64,000 nt of DNA from Spirochaetaceae bacterium (GCA_025356015.1 JANXYO010000109.1:1-64000); one strand, 5' to 3'. Positions 52,474-61,714 are shown, numbered from the stretch's first letter. A program made the numbers and translations. Notes: generated by a model from the sequence alone, not told the origin.

Positions 52474-53772
52474 ATGAAGACCAGAGCGGTGAGACTGTAT
52501 GGCAAGAAGGACCTGAGGCTCGAGGACTTCGAGCTCCCCGCGATCAGGGAGGATGAGATCCTCGCGCGGGTCGTGTCGGACAGCATCTGCATGTCCACCT
52601 ACAAGGCCGCCAGCCTTGGGGCCGACCACAAGCGCGTGCCCAAGGATGTCGCCCAGAACCCGCTGATCGTGGGCCACGAGATGGCCGGGGTCATAGAAGA
52701 AGTCGGTGCCGCCTGGGAGGGCAAGTACTCGAAGGGCGCGAAGTTCGCCATACAACCGGCCCTGAACTACAAGGGGAGCATGGACTCCCCGGGCTACTCC
52801 TATCGCTGGTGCGGGGGCGCGGCCACCTACATCATCATGCCCCGCGAGGTCATGGAGCTCGGCTGCCTCCTCGACTACAGGGGCGAAGCCTTCTTCGACG
52901 CCTCACTCGCCGAGCCCATGTCCTGCATCATCGGCGCCTTCCACGCGAGCTACCACACGAGGGCGGGGAGCTACGAGCACCGCATGGGCATAGCCGGCTC
53001 TGGCAAGACGGCCATCCTCGCGGGGGCCGGACCCATGGGTCTCGGGGCAGTGGACTACGCCCTCCACGCCCAGCTGCGGCCCGCACTTCTGGTCGTGACC
53101 GACGTCGACGCCTCCAGGCTTGAGAGGGCCCGCTCGATATTCCCCGAGGAGGAGGCGAGGCGCTTCGGGGTCGACCTTCGTTTCGTCGACACGGGGAAGA
53201 TGGCCGATCCCGTGGCCGAGCTGCGCGCCATTTCGGGTGGGACGGGTTTTGACGACGTCTTCGTCTACGCCCCCGTCTCCGAGGTCGTGCGCCAGGGCGG
53301 CCTCATCCTCGGCCGCGACGGCTGCCTCAACTTCTTCGCAGGTCCGATCGATACCGCCTTCTCGGCTCCGGTGAACTTCTACGATGTCCACTACGCCTCG
53401 ACCCACATCGTGGGAACGACGGGAGGCAACACCTCCGACATGCTCGAGTCCCTCGAGATGACGGCCTCGGGCCGCATCAGGCCGGCAGTCATGGTGACCC
53501 ACATCGGCGGGCTCGACAGCGCCGCCGAGGCTACCCTCCATCTTCCCGACCAGCCGGCAGGGAAGAAGCTCATCTACACCGGCATCGAGCTGCCCCTCAC
53601 AGCCATCGCCGACTTTGGCAAGGCCGCCGGGGCAGAGCCCCGCTTCGCCGAGCTCGACGCGATCTGCCGGAAGCACCAGGGACTCTGGAGCGCCGAGGCC
53701 GAGGCAAGGCTCCTCGTGCTTTGGGGAGAGGCGACGGCGCGAGGCTGGGGGGCGGCCACGGCGCGAGGCTGA
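52474..53772 (+). CDS. Zinc-type alcohol dehydrogenase, L-sorbose-1-phosphate reductase-like
   Basis: 432 residues from ATG 52474. GHEMAGVIEEVG and the C-terminal Rossmann half with AILAGAGPMGLGAVDYAL are the medium-chain dehydrogenase landmarks; the long insert FAIQPALNYKGSMDSPGYSYRWCGGAATYIIMPREV resembles the SorE branch, in which part of the structural-zinc cysteine set is lost. It should interconvert a sugar phosphate and a sugar-alcohol phosphate with NAD(P). It follows a truncated PfkB kinase gene. The last 15 residues (ATARGWGAATARG) come from a short tandem duplication at the stop. Confidence 0.85.
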   Translation: MKTRAVRLYGKKDLRLEDFELPAIREDEILARVVSDSICMSTYKAASLGADHKRVPKDVAQNPLIVGHEMAGVIEEVGAAWEGKYSKGAKFAIQPALNYKGSMDSPGYSYRWCGGAATYIIMPREVMELGCLLDYRGEAFFDASLAEPMSCIIGAFHASYHTRAGSYEHRMGIAGSGKTAILAGAGPMGLGAVDYALHAQLRPALLVVTDVDASRLERARSIFPEEEARRFGVDLRFVDTGKMADPVAELRAISGGTGFDDVFVYAPVSEVVRQGGLILGRDGCLNFFAGPIDTAFSAPVNFYDVHYASTHIVGTTGGNTSDMLESLEMTASGRIRPAVMVTHIGGLDSAAEATLHLPDQPAGKKLIYTGIELPLTAIADFGKAAGAEPRFAELDAICRKHQGLWSAEAEARLLVLWGEATARGWGAATARG

Positions 53773-53807
53773 GGGGCGGGGCCTGGGTCCGGCTCTAGTC
53801 TCGGGTC

Positions 53808-53840
53808 GGCCCCGGTCCCTGCTGGGCCGGGGCCTATTTT
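53808..53840 (+). terminator. Intrinsic terminator after the dehydrogenase gene
   Basis: GGCCCCGG (53808-53815) pairs with CCGGGGCC (53827-53834) around an 11-base loop and is followed by TATTTT. Confidence 0.8.
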
Positions 53841-53871
53841 CCCGCCGGCCCTATCCTGTATCCTAGCTCGC

Positions 53872-55164
53872 ATGAGCGAACTTACCGACACCGCCGACCG
53901 CCCCGAGAGGGCCTTTCTCGTAGCGGTGCAGACCGATAGCATTTCCAAGGTTGAGGCCGAGAGCCTGGTCAACGAGCTTGCCTCCCTGGCCAAGACCCTG
54001 GGCCTCAATGTCGTGGGCCAGGCCTTCGCCCGGGTGCGCGAACGCAACCCCGCCCTCTTCATCGGCTCTGGCAAGGCCGACGAGATCGTCGCCGCGGCCA
54101 AGGCAGAGGACGCGGACTCGATTCTCTTCGACCACACCCTCACTCCGGTCCAGCAGCGCAACTGGGAAAAGCTCGCCGACATGAAGGCCTACGACCGCTC
54201 CGAGCTGATCATCAGGATCTTCGCGAGTAGGGCGAGGACCAAGGAGGCGAGCCTCCAGGTAGAGCTCGCCCAGCTTCAGTACTCCCTGCCCCGGCTCTCT
54301 CATTCCTATTCGGCCCTCTCGCGGCAGCGCGGAGGACGCTACGGCACGAAGGGCTCGGGTGAGCAGAAGCTAGAGCTCGACAGGCGGGAGATCGAGCGTC
54401 GGATCCACGAGATCAAGGAGGAGCTCAAGGACGTCAGGCGCAGCCGCGAGGTCCAGCGCAAGCGCAGGGAGCGGGTCGCCATGCCGAGGGCTGCCATCGT
54501 CGGCTACACCAACGCTGGCAAGTCGAGCCTCCTCAACGTCCTCACCAAGGCCGAGGTCGAGGTCGAGGACAAGCTCTTCGCCACCTTGGACCCCACGACG
54601 AGGCGCCTCGACCTCGTCTCTGGCGGGGCCCTCCTCCTCACCGACACGGTAGGCTTCATCAGGAACCTGCCCCACGGCCTCATCGAGGCCTTCAAGGCCA
54701 CCCTCGAGGAGGCCTCGGACGCCGACCTCCTTGTCCACGTGGCCGACGCCTCCGATCCCGAGGTCGAGCACCACATGGCGACGACTGACAAGGTCCTGCG
54801 CGAGCTGCGAGAGGAGAATGGCCTTGAGGAAGCGGTCCAGCCGAGGATCCTGGTGCTCAATAAGATCGACCTAGTCCAGGATCCGGGCTTCTTCGATGGC
54901 TGGCACGAGCGGCATCCCGACACCGTGCTCACCTCGGTGAAATCGGGAGCGGGCATCGCGGAGCTCCACGAGGCCATCGAGCGCGGCCTCACGGCGAGGT
55001 CGGCCGATCGGAACTTCCGCATCCCCGACGCCGAGTACGCGATGGTCGCCCTCCTGCACCGGGAGGCGAATATCATCGAGGAGACCCGGGAGGAGGAGGC
55101 CACCCTCCTGCGCTGCCGCCTGCCGGAGAGGCTCGAGACGAAGTTCGAGAAATACCGGTACTAG
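53872..55164 (+). CDS. hflX: Ribosome-associated GTPase HflX
   Basis: 430 residues. The N-terminal HflX domain (NPALFIGSGKADEI, ILFDHTLTPVQQRNWE, SRARTKEASLQVELAQLQYSLPRL, RQRGGRYGTKGSGE) precedes the GTPase: G1 GYTNAGKSS, G3 DTVGFI, G4 NKID, with the usual hydrophobic residue after G3 giving low intrinsic activity. It splits stalled or hibernating ribosomes. The helical linker EIERRIHEIKEELKDVRRSREVQRKRR is normal. Monocistronic, between a terminator upstream and a convergent gene downstream. Confidence 0.96.
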   Translation: MSELTDTADRPERAFLVAVQTDSISKVEAESLVNELASLAKTLGLNVVGQAFARVRERNPALFIGSGKADEIVAAAKAEDADSILFDHTLTPVQQRNWEKLADMKAYDRSELIIRIFASRARTKEASLQVELAQLQYSLPRLSHSYSALSRQRGGRYGTKGSGEQKLELDRREIERRIHEIKEELKDVRRSREVQRKRRERVAMPRAAIVGYTNAGKSSLLNVLTKAEVEVEDKLFATLDPTTRRLDLVSGGALLLTDTVGFIRNLPHGLIEAFKATLEEASDADLLVHVADASDPEVEHHMATTDKVLRELREENGLEEAVQPRILVLNKIDLVQDPGFFDGWHERHPDTVLTSVKSGAGIAELHEAIERGLTARSADRNFRIPDAEYAMVALLHREANIIEETREEEATLLRCRLPERLETKFEKYRY

Positions 55165-55240
55165 AGAAGAGGACAAAGGCACGCCACGCACAGCCTCCGT
55201 GGCCTGACTCCGTGTCTCCGTGGTTGCATTCTTCTTCTCC

Positions 55241-56812
55241 TCATTCCTCGGCCTTGGCGAAGAACTGCAGCAGCTGGACCATGTGGTATATCTGCTTGTA
55301 GGTGACCAGGAGCCAATCCCGAAGCGGCCTCGAGCTCTGGTTCTCGACTTCCTTCCAGTTGAGGAGAAGCTCGTGGTGGAGCCTCTCGTGGTCCTCTATG
55401 AGGACCTTGAGGAGGCGCCCGACCCCGATGAGGTTGACGGCCGCCCGCGAGACCATGGCGGTGGCCTTGTCGTTGGTCTCCTTGAGGATGCCGCGCAGGT
55501 ACTTCTGGGCGTCTTTGTCCCTCTCGGCCTTGGCCAGGGATGAGCGGATCTTCGTGCCGATCTCGCCCTCGTCGGCGAGGGAGTCGTCGAACTGGACGAT
55601 CTTCTCCGCGACATCCAGGACGGCGTGGTAGTTGTCCGAGAGCTGCTGGGACTGGAGGGTCGTCGTCCACTGGCCGCGGATGATGAGGAGGTCGGCTATC
55701 TCCCTGACATCCTTCTTGAAGTAGTCCATGAGGTAGGCCTTGAGGTAGTTCATGGCGGGGGCCTGGATGTAGCCGCCGAGCATCTTCTTGGCGAACAGGA
55801 CGTTCGCCTTCTCGGTGTAGTTCTTCATCCTCAAGACCACCGAGGTCCCGAAGACCTGCTTGGCGACCTCGTCGATCTTGGCGTTCCTACGCTCCTGCAT
55901 GATGCGCTGCAGCAGGGTCTCGAGGTGGGTGTTGAGCTTCTGGAGGAAGGGCTCGACTATCCGCTCGGAAGGGTAGCGCGGCGTGCTCGTCCAGTAGGGG
56001 TCGCGCTTGAGGTGACGGACGATGTGGTCCAGGACAAGGCTCTTGCGAAGCTCGACGGCGGCGGGGAGGAACTTGGCCCAGACCTCGTACTGGACGACGT
56101 CGGCCTTCCTGTACTCCTTGAAGGCCCCGAAGATCCGCTTCCAGTCGGTCTCGAAGTCGATGGTTAGGAAGACCTCGAGGAAGTCCTGCAGGTCCTCCAC
56201 GACGTAGTCGCCGTTGATCGCCTCGAACTTGGGATGGTAGGAGAAATTGCGCTCAGGGATGGCCGAGTCGAATTTCTTGAGCAGGAAATAGTAGTCGAAG
56301 TTGACGAAGTTCACGAAGGCCAGAAGGGTGTTGTAGGTCGAGTCTATCTTGCGGCTGGTCTCACCGTCAAAGACCGAGGTGAAGTTGTTCAGCTCCCGCT
56401 TGATCTCTTCCATGAGCTCCTTGATCGGCAGCTCCTTGGCCCGCCCGAGGACGAACTCCTCGGTGAGCTTCTCGGACAGGGCGCGCTGGTCGGGGCTAAG
56501 GAAGCTCTCGATGACAAAGGCGCGCAGGGCCCCCGAGCCGATGGCATTGCCTAGGAGGACCTGGGCGGGTGCCGCTATCTTGTAGACTTCATAGAAGAAT
56601 TTCGCGAGGTTGGGCAGGGCTTCCTGCCCCTTGGGGCGGTAGAACTTGTACCTCGAGCGCTGGAGGTCCCGGCCGATGCCCTTGATGAGCTTGCGCTTTT
56701 CGCTGTCGGGATCGCCCATGCCGGCGAAAATCGAGAGGATCTTCTGAAATATCCCCTCTTTTGTTCCCGCGGCGACAGGGTCGGGCTTTGCCGTCGTCTC
56801 AGTGCTCTTCAT
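55241..56812 (-). CDS. Spirochaete-type conserved protein, DUF5312-like
   Basis: 523 residues, all soluble and mostly helical, with many aromatic and charged residues (KLIKGIGRDLQRSRYKFYRPKGQEALPNL; NFDYYFLLKKFDSAIPERNFSYHPKFEAINGDYVVEDL). I recognise the pattern as the large uncharacterised family found in spirochaetes (DUF5312 as I recall it), but cannot confirm it here. No catalytic motif or membrane segment is seen. It is convergent with hflX and starts 31 bases after the biotin ligase stop on the same strand, so birA and this gene may be cotranscribed. Confidence 0.7.
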   Translation of the reverse strand: MKSTETTAKPDPVAAGTKEGIFQKILSIFAGMGDPDSEKRKLIKGIGRDLQRSRYKFYRPKGQEALPNLAKFFYEVYKIAAPAQVLLGNAIGSGALRAFVIESFLSPDQRALSEKLTEEFVLGRAKELPIKELMEEIKRELNNFTSVFDGETSRKIDSTYNTLLAFVNFVNFDYYFLLKKFDSAIPERNFSYHPKFEAINGDYVVEDLQDFLEVFLTIDFETDWKRIFGAFKEYRKADVVQYEVWAKFLPAAVELRKSLVLDHIVRHLKRDPYWTSTPRYPSERIVEPFLQKLNTHLETLLQRIMQERRNAKIDEVAKQVFGTSVVLRMKNYTEKANVLFAKKMLGGYIQAPAMNYLKAYLMDYFKKDVREIADLLIIRGQWTTTLQSQQLSDNYHAVLDVAEKIVQFDDSLADEGEIGTKIRSSLAKAERDKDAQKYLRGILKETNDKATAMVSRAAVNLIGVGRLLKVLIEDHERLHHELLLNWKEVENQSSRPLRDWLLVTYKQIYHMVQLLQFFAKAEE

Positions 56813-56843
56813 GGAATCACCTTATAAGAACGGGTCGTAGCGG

Positions 56844-57653
56844 TCAACTCGGCCCGGGCATGGCCAGGGGTCTGCTGTGTGGCCCCGGGGCCACATCGAC
56901 CACGATCTCACCAGCCGGGTAGGCCCGTGGATCCTCCCCGCCCTGGGCGTCGATCACCAGGGAGCCGGCATCATCGATGCCTTCGAGCCTGCCCACCACG
57001 AGGTCGCAGGCCTGGGGCAGGCCCACAAGGAAGGGGATCTTCTTTCCCCGCATCCAGAGCCTCTCGTTCACACCCTCCTTCCAGTCCTCCTCGAGGAGGA
57101 GGAGACTGAAGGCAGTCAGGAAGATCTCGAGGACGAGCCATCGGTCGACATCGTGTCCGAATTCGAGGGCCAGGCTCGTGACCTTGCCCTCGAGGGGGAG
57201 GGGGAAGCCGCGCTGGTTGCAGTTGAGGCCGACTCCGACGAATACTCCATCGCTCCCGGCCTCGCAGAGGACGCCTGCGGCCTTCTTGCCGCCGATCAGG
57301 AGGTCATTGGGCCACTTGAGCATCGCAGGGGCGCTCAGGCTCTGGCCCATCCTGACGGCGAGGACATCGACGGCCCGGCAAAGGGCAAGGCCGGCCCGGA
57401 GGGGAAGGGCGGGGGTGGCGACCTCCCCGGGAGCCAGGCAGAGGGTGAACAGGAGATTCGCACCGGGTCTGGATTCCCATGAGCGTTCGTGGAAACGCCC
57501 CCTGCCGGCGCTCTGCAGATCGGAAGCGACCAGGCTACCGGGGGGGAAGCCCATCTTTGCGATTCGCCTCGCCTCGTCCATGGTCGAGGTCGTTTCTTTC
57601 ACGAAGAAACAGCCAGCGCTTGGGAAGGGATTTGGTATCTCGAGTTTCTCCAT
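56844..57653 (-). CDS. birA: Biotin--[acetyl-CoA carboxylase] ligase
   Basis: 269 residues. The biotin-AMP loop appears as SAGRGRFHERSW (GRGRxxRxW type), TSTMDEARR binds biotin, KWPNDLLIGGKKAAGVLCE holds the catalytic lysine, and GVGLNCNQ follows. There is no N-terminal helix-turn-helix, so it ligates biotin without acting as a repressor (group I BirA). The C-terminal SH3-like part is present (LEGIDDAGSLVIDAQG). Confidence 0.94.
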   Translation of the reverse strand: MEKLEIPNPFPSAGCFFVKETTSTMDEARRIAKMGFPPGSLVASDLQSAGRGRFHERSWESRPGANLLFTLCLAPGEVATPALPLRAGLALCRAVDVLAVRMGQSLSAPAMLKWPNDLLIGGKKAAGVLCEAGSDGVFVGVGLNCNQRGFPLPLEGKVTSLALEFGHDVDRWLVLEIFLTAFSLLLLEEDWKEGVNERLWMRGKKIPFLVGLPQACDLVVGRLEGIDDAGSLVIDAQGGEDPRAYPAGEIVVDVAPGPHSRPLAMPGPS

Positions 57654-57709
57654 AGGACTACAATACTAGTCGAGCCCTCGCTCCAGTTCAAAGGGGACAG
57701 AGCTCGCGA

Positions 57710-57739
57710 TTGTTCCAGATACCTTCGGGGGTGTATACT
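57710..57739 (+). promoter_or_regulatory. Promoter of the secreted-protein gene
   Basis: TTGTTC (57710-57715), 18-base spacer, TATACT (57734-57739). The transcript would start near 57746, favouring GTG 57794 over the upstream TTG as start codon. Confidence 0.6.
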
Positions 57740-57793
57740 TTCAGACAGATCCTTGCTTCCCGGGTGGGAGGGAGGGGCGAAAGGACGAATCAG

Positions 57794-58354
57794 GTGCTTC
57801 TGGCCACGGCTACAACGAGAAAGGGGAGCCATCGGGTGCTCCTGGCCATCGCCTTGGCCCTTTTCGCCTCCCCGGGGCAGCTCTGTCCCCAGGGCGCCGT
57901 CCAGGCCGCCCCCCAGGCTGCCTCGGCTGCCGCGGCCGCCTCGGGCTCCGGCAGGGCGATTCTCACCAGGGGGACCTTTGCCCTGCGGGGTCTGCCATTC
58001 TTCGCCCCGAACGCCATCAGGGCCCTCGGCGGGGAGTACAGCCTGGGTTCCCTGTCCATTGCCGTATGGTTCACCCGCGATGCCGTCGCCTTCTCGGAAC
58101 GCTGGAGGCGGACGACGATAGGGGCCTACACCGCCTACATCCAGGCGACCAGGGAGGGCCAGGAAGCCAAGGGCTCACTGTTCGCCCTGGCCCTGGGGCC
58201 CTACGAGCTCTTTGTCCAGACCCCTGCCGACGACGCTGCCGGAAGGGACTTTATTGTCGCCTTCGAGCGCCGTTTTGCCATATTTTACGCGAACGCCAGG
58301 GACGACTCCGAGCTCAGCTTCCCCGCCTTTGTCGACCTGGCACCCACTCGCTGA
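57794..58354 (+). CDS. Secreted protein of unknown function
   Basis: 186 residues from GTG 57794 (AGGA upstream). A signal peptide (RVLLAIALALFASPGQLC) is followed by an Ala/Gln-rich linker and a compact domain of about 120 residues with alternating beta strands (GTFALRGLPFFAPNAIRALGGEYSLGSLSIAVWFTRDAVAFSERWRRTTIGAYTAY). There is no cysteine pattern or catalytic motif, and I recognise no family. Its own promoter precedes it; the repeat structure at 58434-58525 follows. Confidence 0.65.
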   Translation: MLLATATTRKGSHRVLLAIALALFASPGQLCPQGAVQAAPQAASAAAAASGSGRAILTRGTFALRGLPFFAPNAIRALGGEYSLGSLSIAVWFTRDAVAFSERWRRTTIGAYTAYIQATREGQEAKGSLFALALGPYELFVQTPADDAAGRDFIVAFERRFAIFYANARDDSELSFPAFVDLAPTR

Positions 58355-58433
58355 AAAGGCCGCGGGTCCGCTGGGATTCCTTCCCGAAATCCCGCCCACC
58401 TCCCCTCGCCCAGGCATCATTCTGGACCAGGGC

Positions 58434-58525
58434 TGCATGAATATGCGGGGATTTCCCGGTACACGGGCCACGATGGACGATGGCAGGGACTACCGGCCGC
58501 ATATTCATGCACGGGAAATCCCGGG
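58434..58525. repeat. Mosaic inverted-repeat element
   Basis: TGCATGAATATGCGG (58434-58448) and CCGCATATTCATGCA (58497-58511) are perfect 15-base inverted repeats with a 48-base interior. Each arm is followed by a near-palindromic block: GGGATTTCCCG at 58448-58458 and CGGGAAATCCCG at 58512-58523; a related CGAAATCCCG lies at 58385-58394. No open frame is convincing in the 300-base gap. It may be a REP/MITE-like element or a large extragenic hairpin. Confidence 0.75.
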
Positions 58526-58587
58526 CGTCCTGGCTGCATTGGCGCTCGCCACTGGCGGAAATAGCGGCCTCTCGGCACGCTTTTTTA

Positions 58588-58616
58588 TTGTGGACCCGCG
58601 AAGCCTCCTGTATACT
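58588..58616 (+). promoter_or_regulatory. Promoter of the liv operon
   Basis: TTGTGG (58588-58593), exactly 17 bases, TATACT (58611-58616). A T-run lies just upstream. The ribosome site GAAGGAGG stands 8 bases before the livK ATG. Confidence 0.72.
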
Positions 58617-58657
58617 GGCTGCAAATCCTGAAGATCACGTGCGAAGGAGGCTTTTTC

Positions 58658-59812
58658 ATGCGAGCACTCGTCTGTATCGTTCTCGTGGTTGCCTTGGCCC
58701 TCGTGGGCTGCGGCGGCGCGCAGAAATCCGACACCATTAAGATCGGCTGGCTTGGACCGCAGACCGGCGACAGCGCCCTCTGGGGCCAGGCCGAGTACAA
58801 CACCGTCAAGATGATGGCCGACGACTACAACACCGCTGGCGGCATCGACGTCGGTGGCAAGAAGTACAAGGTCGAGATCGTCGCCTACGACGACAAGGGC
58901 GACTCCACCGAGGCCGTCAACGTCGCCAAGCGCCTGACGAGCCAGGACAAGGTCGTCGCGGTCGTGGGCCCCCAGGGCTCGGGCGAGGCTATCCCGATAG
59001 CTCCCATCATGAATGACGCGAAGATCCCCTGCGTCGCCTCCACCGCGACGAACCCCAAGGTCACGGTCACCGAGAACGGCACGGTCAACCCCTACATGTT
59101 CCGCGCCTGCTTCACCGACCCCTACCAGGGCAAGGTCGCCGCGTACGCCGCCTATGAGAAGCTCGGCAAGCGCAAGGCCGCGATCTTCATGACGATCGAC
59201 GATCCCTACTCCACCGGACTCGCCCAGTACTTCAAGGAGAGCTTCGAGAAGCTCGGTGGCAAGGTTGTCGAGCAGGTCAGCTATACCTCTGGCGAGAAGG
59301 AGTTCCGCGCTCCCCTCACCAAGATCAAGGCCGCCAATCCCGACATCATCTTCATCCCCGCCTACTACAATGACGTCGCCCTCGCCTCCAAGCAGGCCCG
59401 CGACCTCGGCATCAAGCAGGTCCTCCTCGGTGGCGACGGATGGCCGTCGGACAACCTGGTCCAGCTCGCCGGCAACTCCCTCGAGGGCTGCTTCTTCATC
59501 AACCACCTCGACATGGACGGCGACGCCGCCAAGCCCATGCGTGACGAGTACATGGCGAAGTACCAGAAGAAGGCCGAGCTCAACTCCTACATGGTGCATG
59601 ACTCCCTCCTCATGGTCATCGACGCCATCCAGAGGGCGAAGTCGCTCAAGGGCGAGGACATCCAGAAGGCGCTCACGAGCACCGACCTCGAGGGCATCAC
59701 CGGCCACATCAAGATCGGGCCCCAGAACGACCCGGTCGGCAAGACCGCATGGCTCATCAAGATCGTCGGCCCGGACATGAAGTTCCAGGACAAGTTCGCG
59801 GCAGCAGACTAA
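58658..59812 (+). CDS. livK: Branched-chain amino acid ABC transporter substrate-binding lipoprotein
   Basis: 384 residues. The lipobox LALVGCGG predicts a lipid-anchored binding protein. The type I periplasmic fold is clear: IKIGWLGPQTGDSALWGQAEYNTVKMMADDYN, VVAVVGPQGSGEAIPIAPIMND, IPCVASTATNP, and IIFIPAYYNDVALASKQARDLG. It captures Leu/Ile/Val or related amino acids for LivHMGF. First gene of a five-gene operon. Confidence 0.93.
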   Translation: MRALVCIVLVVALALVGCGGAQKSDTIKIGWLGPQTGDSALWGQAEYNTVKMMADDYNTAGGIDVGGKKYKVEIVAYDDKGDSTEAVNVAKRLTSQDKVVAVVGPQGSGEAIPIAPIMNDAKIPCVASTATNPKVTVTENGTVNPYMFRACFTDPYQGKVAAYAAYEKLGKRKAAIFMTIDDPYSTGLAQYFKESFEKLGGKVVEQVSYTSGEKEFRAPLTKIKAANPDIIFIPAYYNDVALASKQARDLGIKQVLLGGDGWPSDNLVQLAGNSLEGCFFINHLDMDGDAAKPMRDEYMAKYQKKAELNSYMVHDSLLMVIDAIQRAKSLKGEDIQKALTSTDLEGITGHIKIGPQNDPVGKTAWLIKIVGPDMKFQDKFAAAD

Positions 59813-59829
59813 GAAACGCCTAGGGAATC

Positions 59830-59880
59830 GGCCGGTCCGTCCCCGCAGCCGCCTTTCAGGCCGCGACGGACCGGCCTTTT
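59830..59880 (+). terminator. Intercistronic terminator/attenuator between livK and livH
   Basis: GGCCGGTCCGTC (59830-59841) pairs perfectly with GACGGACCGGCC (59865-59876), followed by TTTT. Read-through must occur for the permease genes, so it sets a high binding-protein to permease ratio. Confidence 0.82.
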
Positions 59881-59902
59881 CCTTTGGCAAGGAAAGGGAG
59901 CA

Positions 59903-60796
59903 ATGACCCAGTTCCTCCAGCAGCTCATCAACGGCCTTTCGATAGGCTCGATCTACGCCCTCATGGCGGTCGGGTACTCCCTCGTGTACTCGATAATGAA
60001 CTTCTCGAACTTCGCGCATGGAAGCGTCATCATGCTCGGCGCATACTTCGGGTTCTTCTCCCTCACCACCCTCGGCATGCCCTTCGGCATCGCCTTCTTC
60101 ATCGCCGCCTGCGGCGCGGGATTCGTCGCCGTCACCCTCGAGCGGCTGGCCTACAAGCCGCTGCGCGACCGGCGCGCCCCCTTCCTCTATTTCATTATCA
60201 CGGCCATGGGTGCGTCGATCCTGATCGACAACGGCGTCATCGCCACGATCGGCCCGACTCCCAAGACCTTCCCTCCCGAGCTATTGCCCAGCTACCTCCA
60301 GTCAGGCTCGATCCAGATCGGGACCCTGGGAATCGGCCGGGTCGACATAGCGATGTTCGTGATAACCGCTGTCTGCCTCGTCGCCCTCATCCTCTTCATC
60401 GATTTCACGAAGATGGGCAAGGCGATCCAGGCGACGGCCTACAACATGAAAGCAAGCGCCCTTATGGGCATCAATCCGAATTTCGTCATCATCCTGGTCT
60501 TCGCGATCGGCGGCGCCCTCGCTGGCGTGGCCGGCGTGCTCTACGGGGTCAAGTACCAGGTCTTCCCGCAGATGAGCTCCATCACCCTCAAGTCCTTCAT
60601 CGCCGCGGTCTTCGGCGGTCTGGGCAGCCTCCCCGGCGCCCTCCTCGGGTCCCTTCTCCTCGCGTTGATCGAGACCTTCGTCTCGGGCTACATATCGACG
60701 CAGCTGCGGGACATCTTCGCCTTCTTCATACTCATCGCGATGCTCGTGATCCGGCCCGCGGGAATCATGGGCAAGAGCGCCGAGGACAAGGCCTAG
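59903..60796 (+). CDS. livH: Branched-chain amino acid ABC transporter permease LivH
   Basis: 297 residues with about eight hydrophobic segments. LINGLSIGSIYALMAVGYSLVYSIMNFSNFAHGS is the conserved LivH front end, and AIGGALAGVAGVLYGVKY followed by FIAAVFGGLGSLPGALLGSLLLALIE its later core. It starts 13 bases after a ribosome site (AAAGGGAG) following the hairpin. Pairs with LivM. Confidence 0.94.
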   Translation: MTQFLQQLINGLSIGSIYALMAVGYSLVYSIMNFSNFAHGSVIMLGAYFGFFSLTTLGMPFGIAFFIAACGAGFVAVTLERLAYKPLRDRRAPFLYFIITAMGASILIDNGVIATIGPTPKTFPPELLPSYLQSGSIQIGTLGIGRVDIAMFVITAVCLVALILFIDFTKMGKAIQATAYNMKASALMGINPNFVIILVFAIGGALAGVAGVLYGVKYQVFPQMSSITLKSFIAAVFGGLGSLPGALLGSLLLALIETFVSGYISTQLRDIFAFFILIAMLVIRPAGIMGKSAEDKA

Positions 60797-60805
60797 GAGA
60801 GATGC

Positions 60806-61714
60806 ATGTTGTCTAGCTATTTCCAGCAGATCATAGTCCTGGTGGGCATCAACATGATCGCCGTCCTGGGCCTTTCAATCCTCACCGGCTTCACGGGACT
60901 CTTCTCCTTCGGGCACGCGGGCTTCATGGCGATCGGCGCCTACATAGCGGCGATCTTCGTGGCCCGCCTCCACCTGCCCTTCTGGATGGCAGTCGCCGCG
61001 GGGGCCGCGGGCGCGGCCCTGGTGTCGATCGTCATCGGAGGCCTCACCCTCAAGCTCAAGGGCGACTACTTCTGCATCGCGACCATGGGTTTCGGCGAGG
61101 CGGTCAGGATCATCCTCAACAACATCGAGTACGTCGGCGGCGCGCGCGGCTGGGAGAGCCTTCCCCAGCTCACGAGCCTATGGGTCGTCCTGGTCCTCGC
61201 GGTCGCCATGGTGGTGATCACCTGGAACCTCATCAACTCGAGGCACGGGCGCAACATGGTGGCGATAAGGGAGGAGGAGCTCGCCGCCCAGATGGCCGGC
61301 ATCAACGTGTTCCGCTACAAGATGGTCGCCCTCGTCGTGAGTGCGGCCATGGCCGGCATCGCGGGCGCCCTCCTTGGCAACTACATCCAGTTCCTCAGGC
61401 CCACGATGTTCAACATGGTCAAGTCCACCGACCTGACCATCATGGTGATCTTCGGCGGCCTCGGCTCGATCTCCGGCACGATCGTCGGGACCATAATCCT
61501 CACCGTCCTGCCCGAGCTCTTCCGCAACTTCGCCCAGTGGCGCCTCGTGGTCTATGGTCTCGCGGTCGTGGTGATCATGGTCGGCAGGCCCCAGGGAGTC
61601 ATGGGCGGCTTCGAGATGACGCCCTCCGGCATACGCAAGCATTTCGCGGCCCGCCGGGCACGACAGGCCCTCGAGGCCGAGCTTCGCGCGGCAGAAAGGG
61701 AGAGCGCCGCATGA
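60806..61714 (+). CDS. livM: Branched-chain amino acid ABC transporter permease LivM
   Basis: 302 residues. [50 protein letters not shown] and [16 protein letters not shown] are LivM marks, with [25 protein letters not shown] as the EAA-like loop. The stop overlaps the livG start (ATGA at 61711-61714). The charged C-terminal tail ([24 protein letters not shown]) is cytoplasmic. Confidence 0.94.
   Translation: MLSSYFQQIIVLVGINMIAVLGLSILTGFTGLFSFGHAGFMAIGAYIAAIFVARLHLPFWMAVAAGAAGAALVSIVIGGLTLKLKGDYFCIATMGFGEAVRIILNNIEYVGGARGWESLPQLTSLWVVLVLAVAMVVITWNLINSRHGRNMVAIREEELAAQMAGINVFRYKMVALVVSAAMAGIAGALLGNYIQFLRPTMFNMVKSTDLTIMVIFGGLGSISGTIVGTIILTVLPELFRNFAQWRLVVYGLAVVVIMVGRPQGVMGGFEMTPSGIRKHFAARRARQALEAELRAAERESAA

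Noticed and set aside
58601-58657. AAGCCTCC/GGAGGCTT hairpin with T-run before livK as an attenuator
   Set aside because: The left arm lies inside the promoter, upstream of the expected transcript start, so the RNA could not form it.
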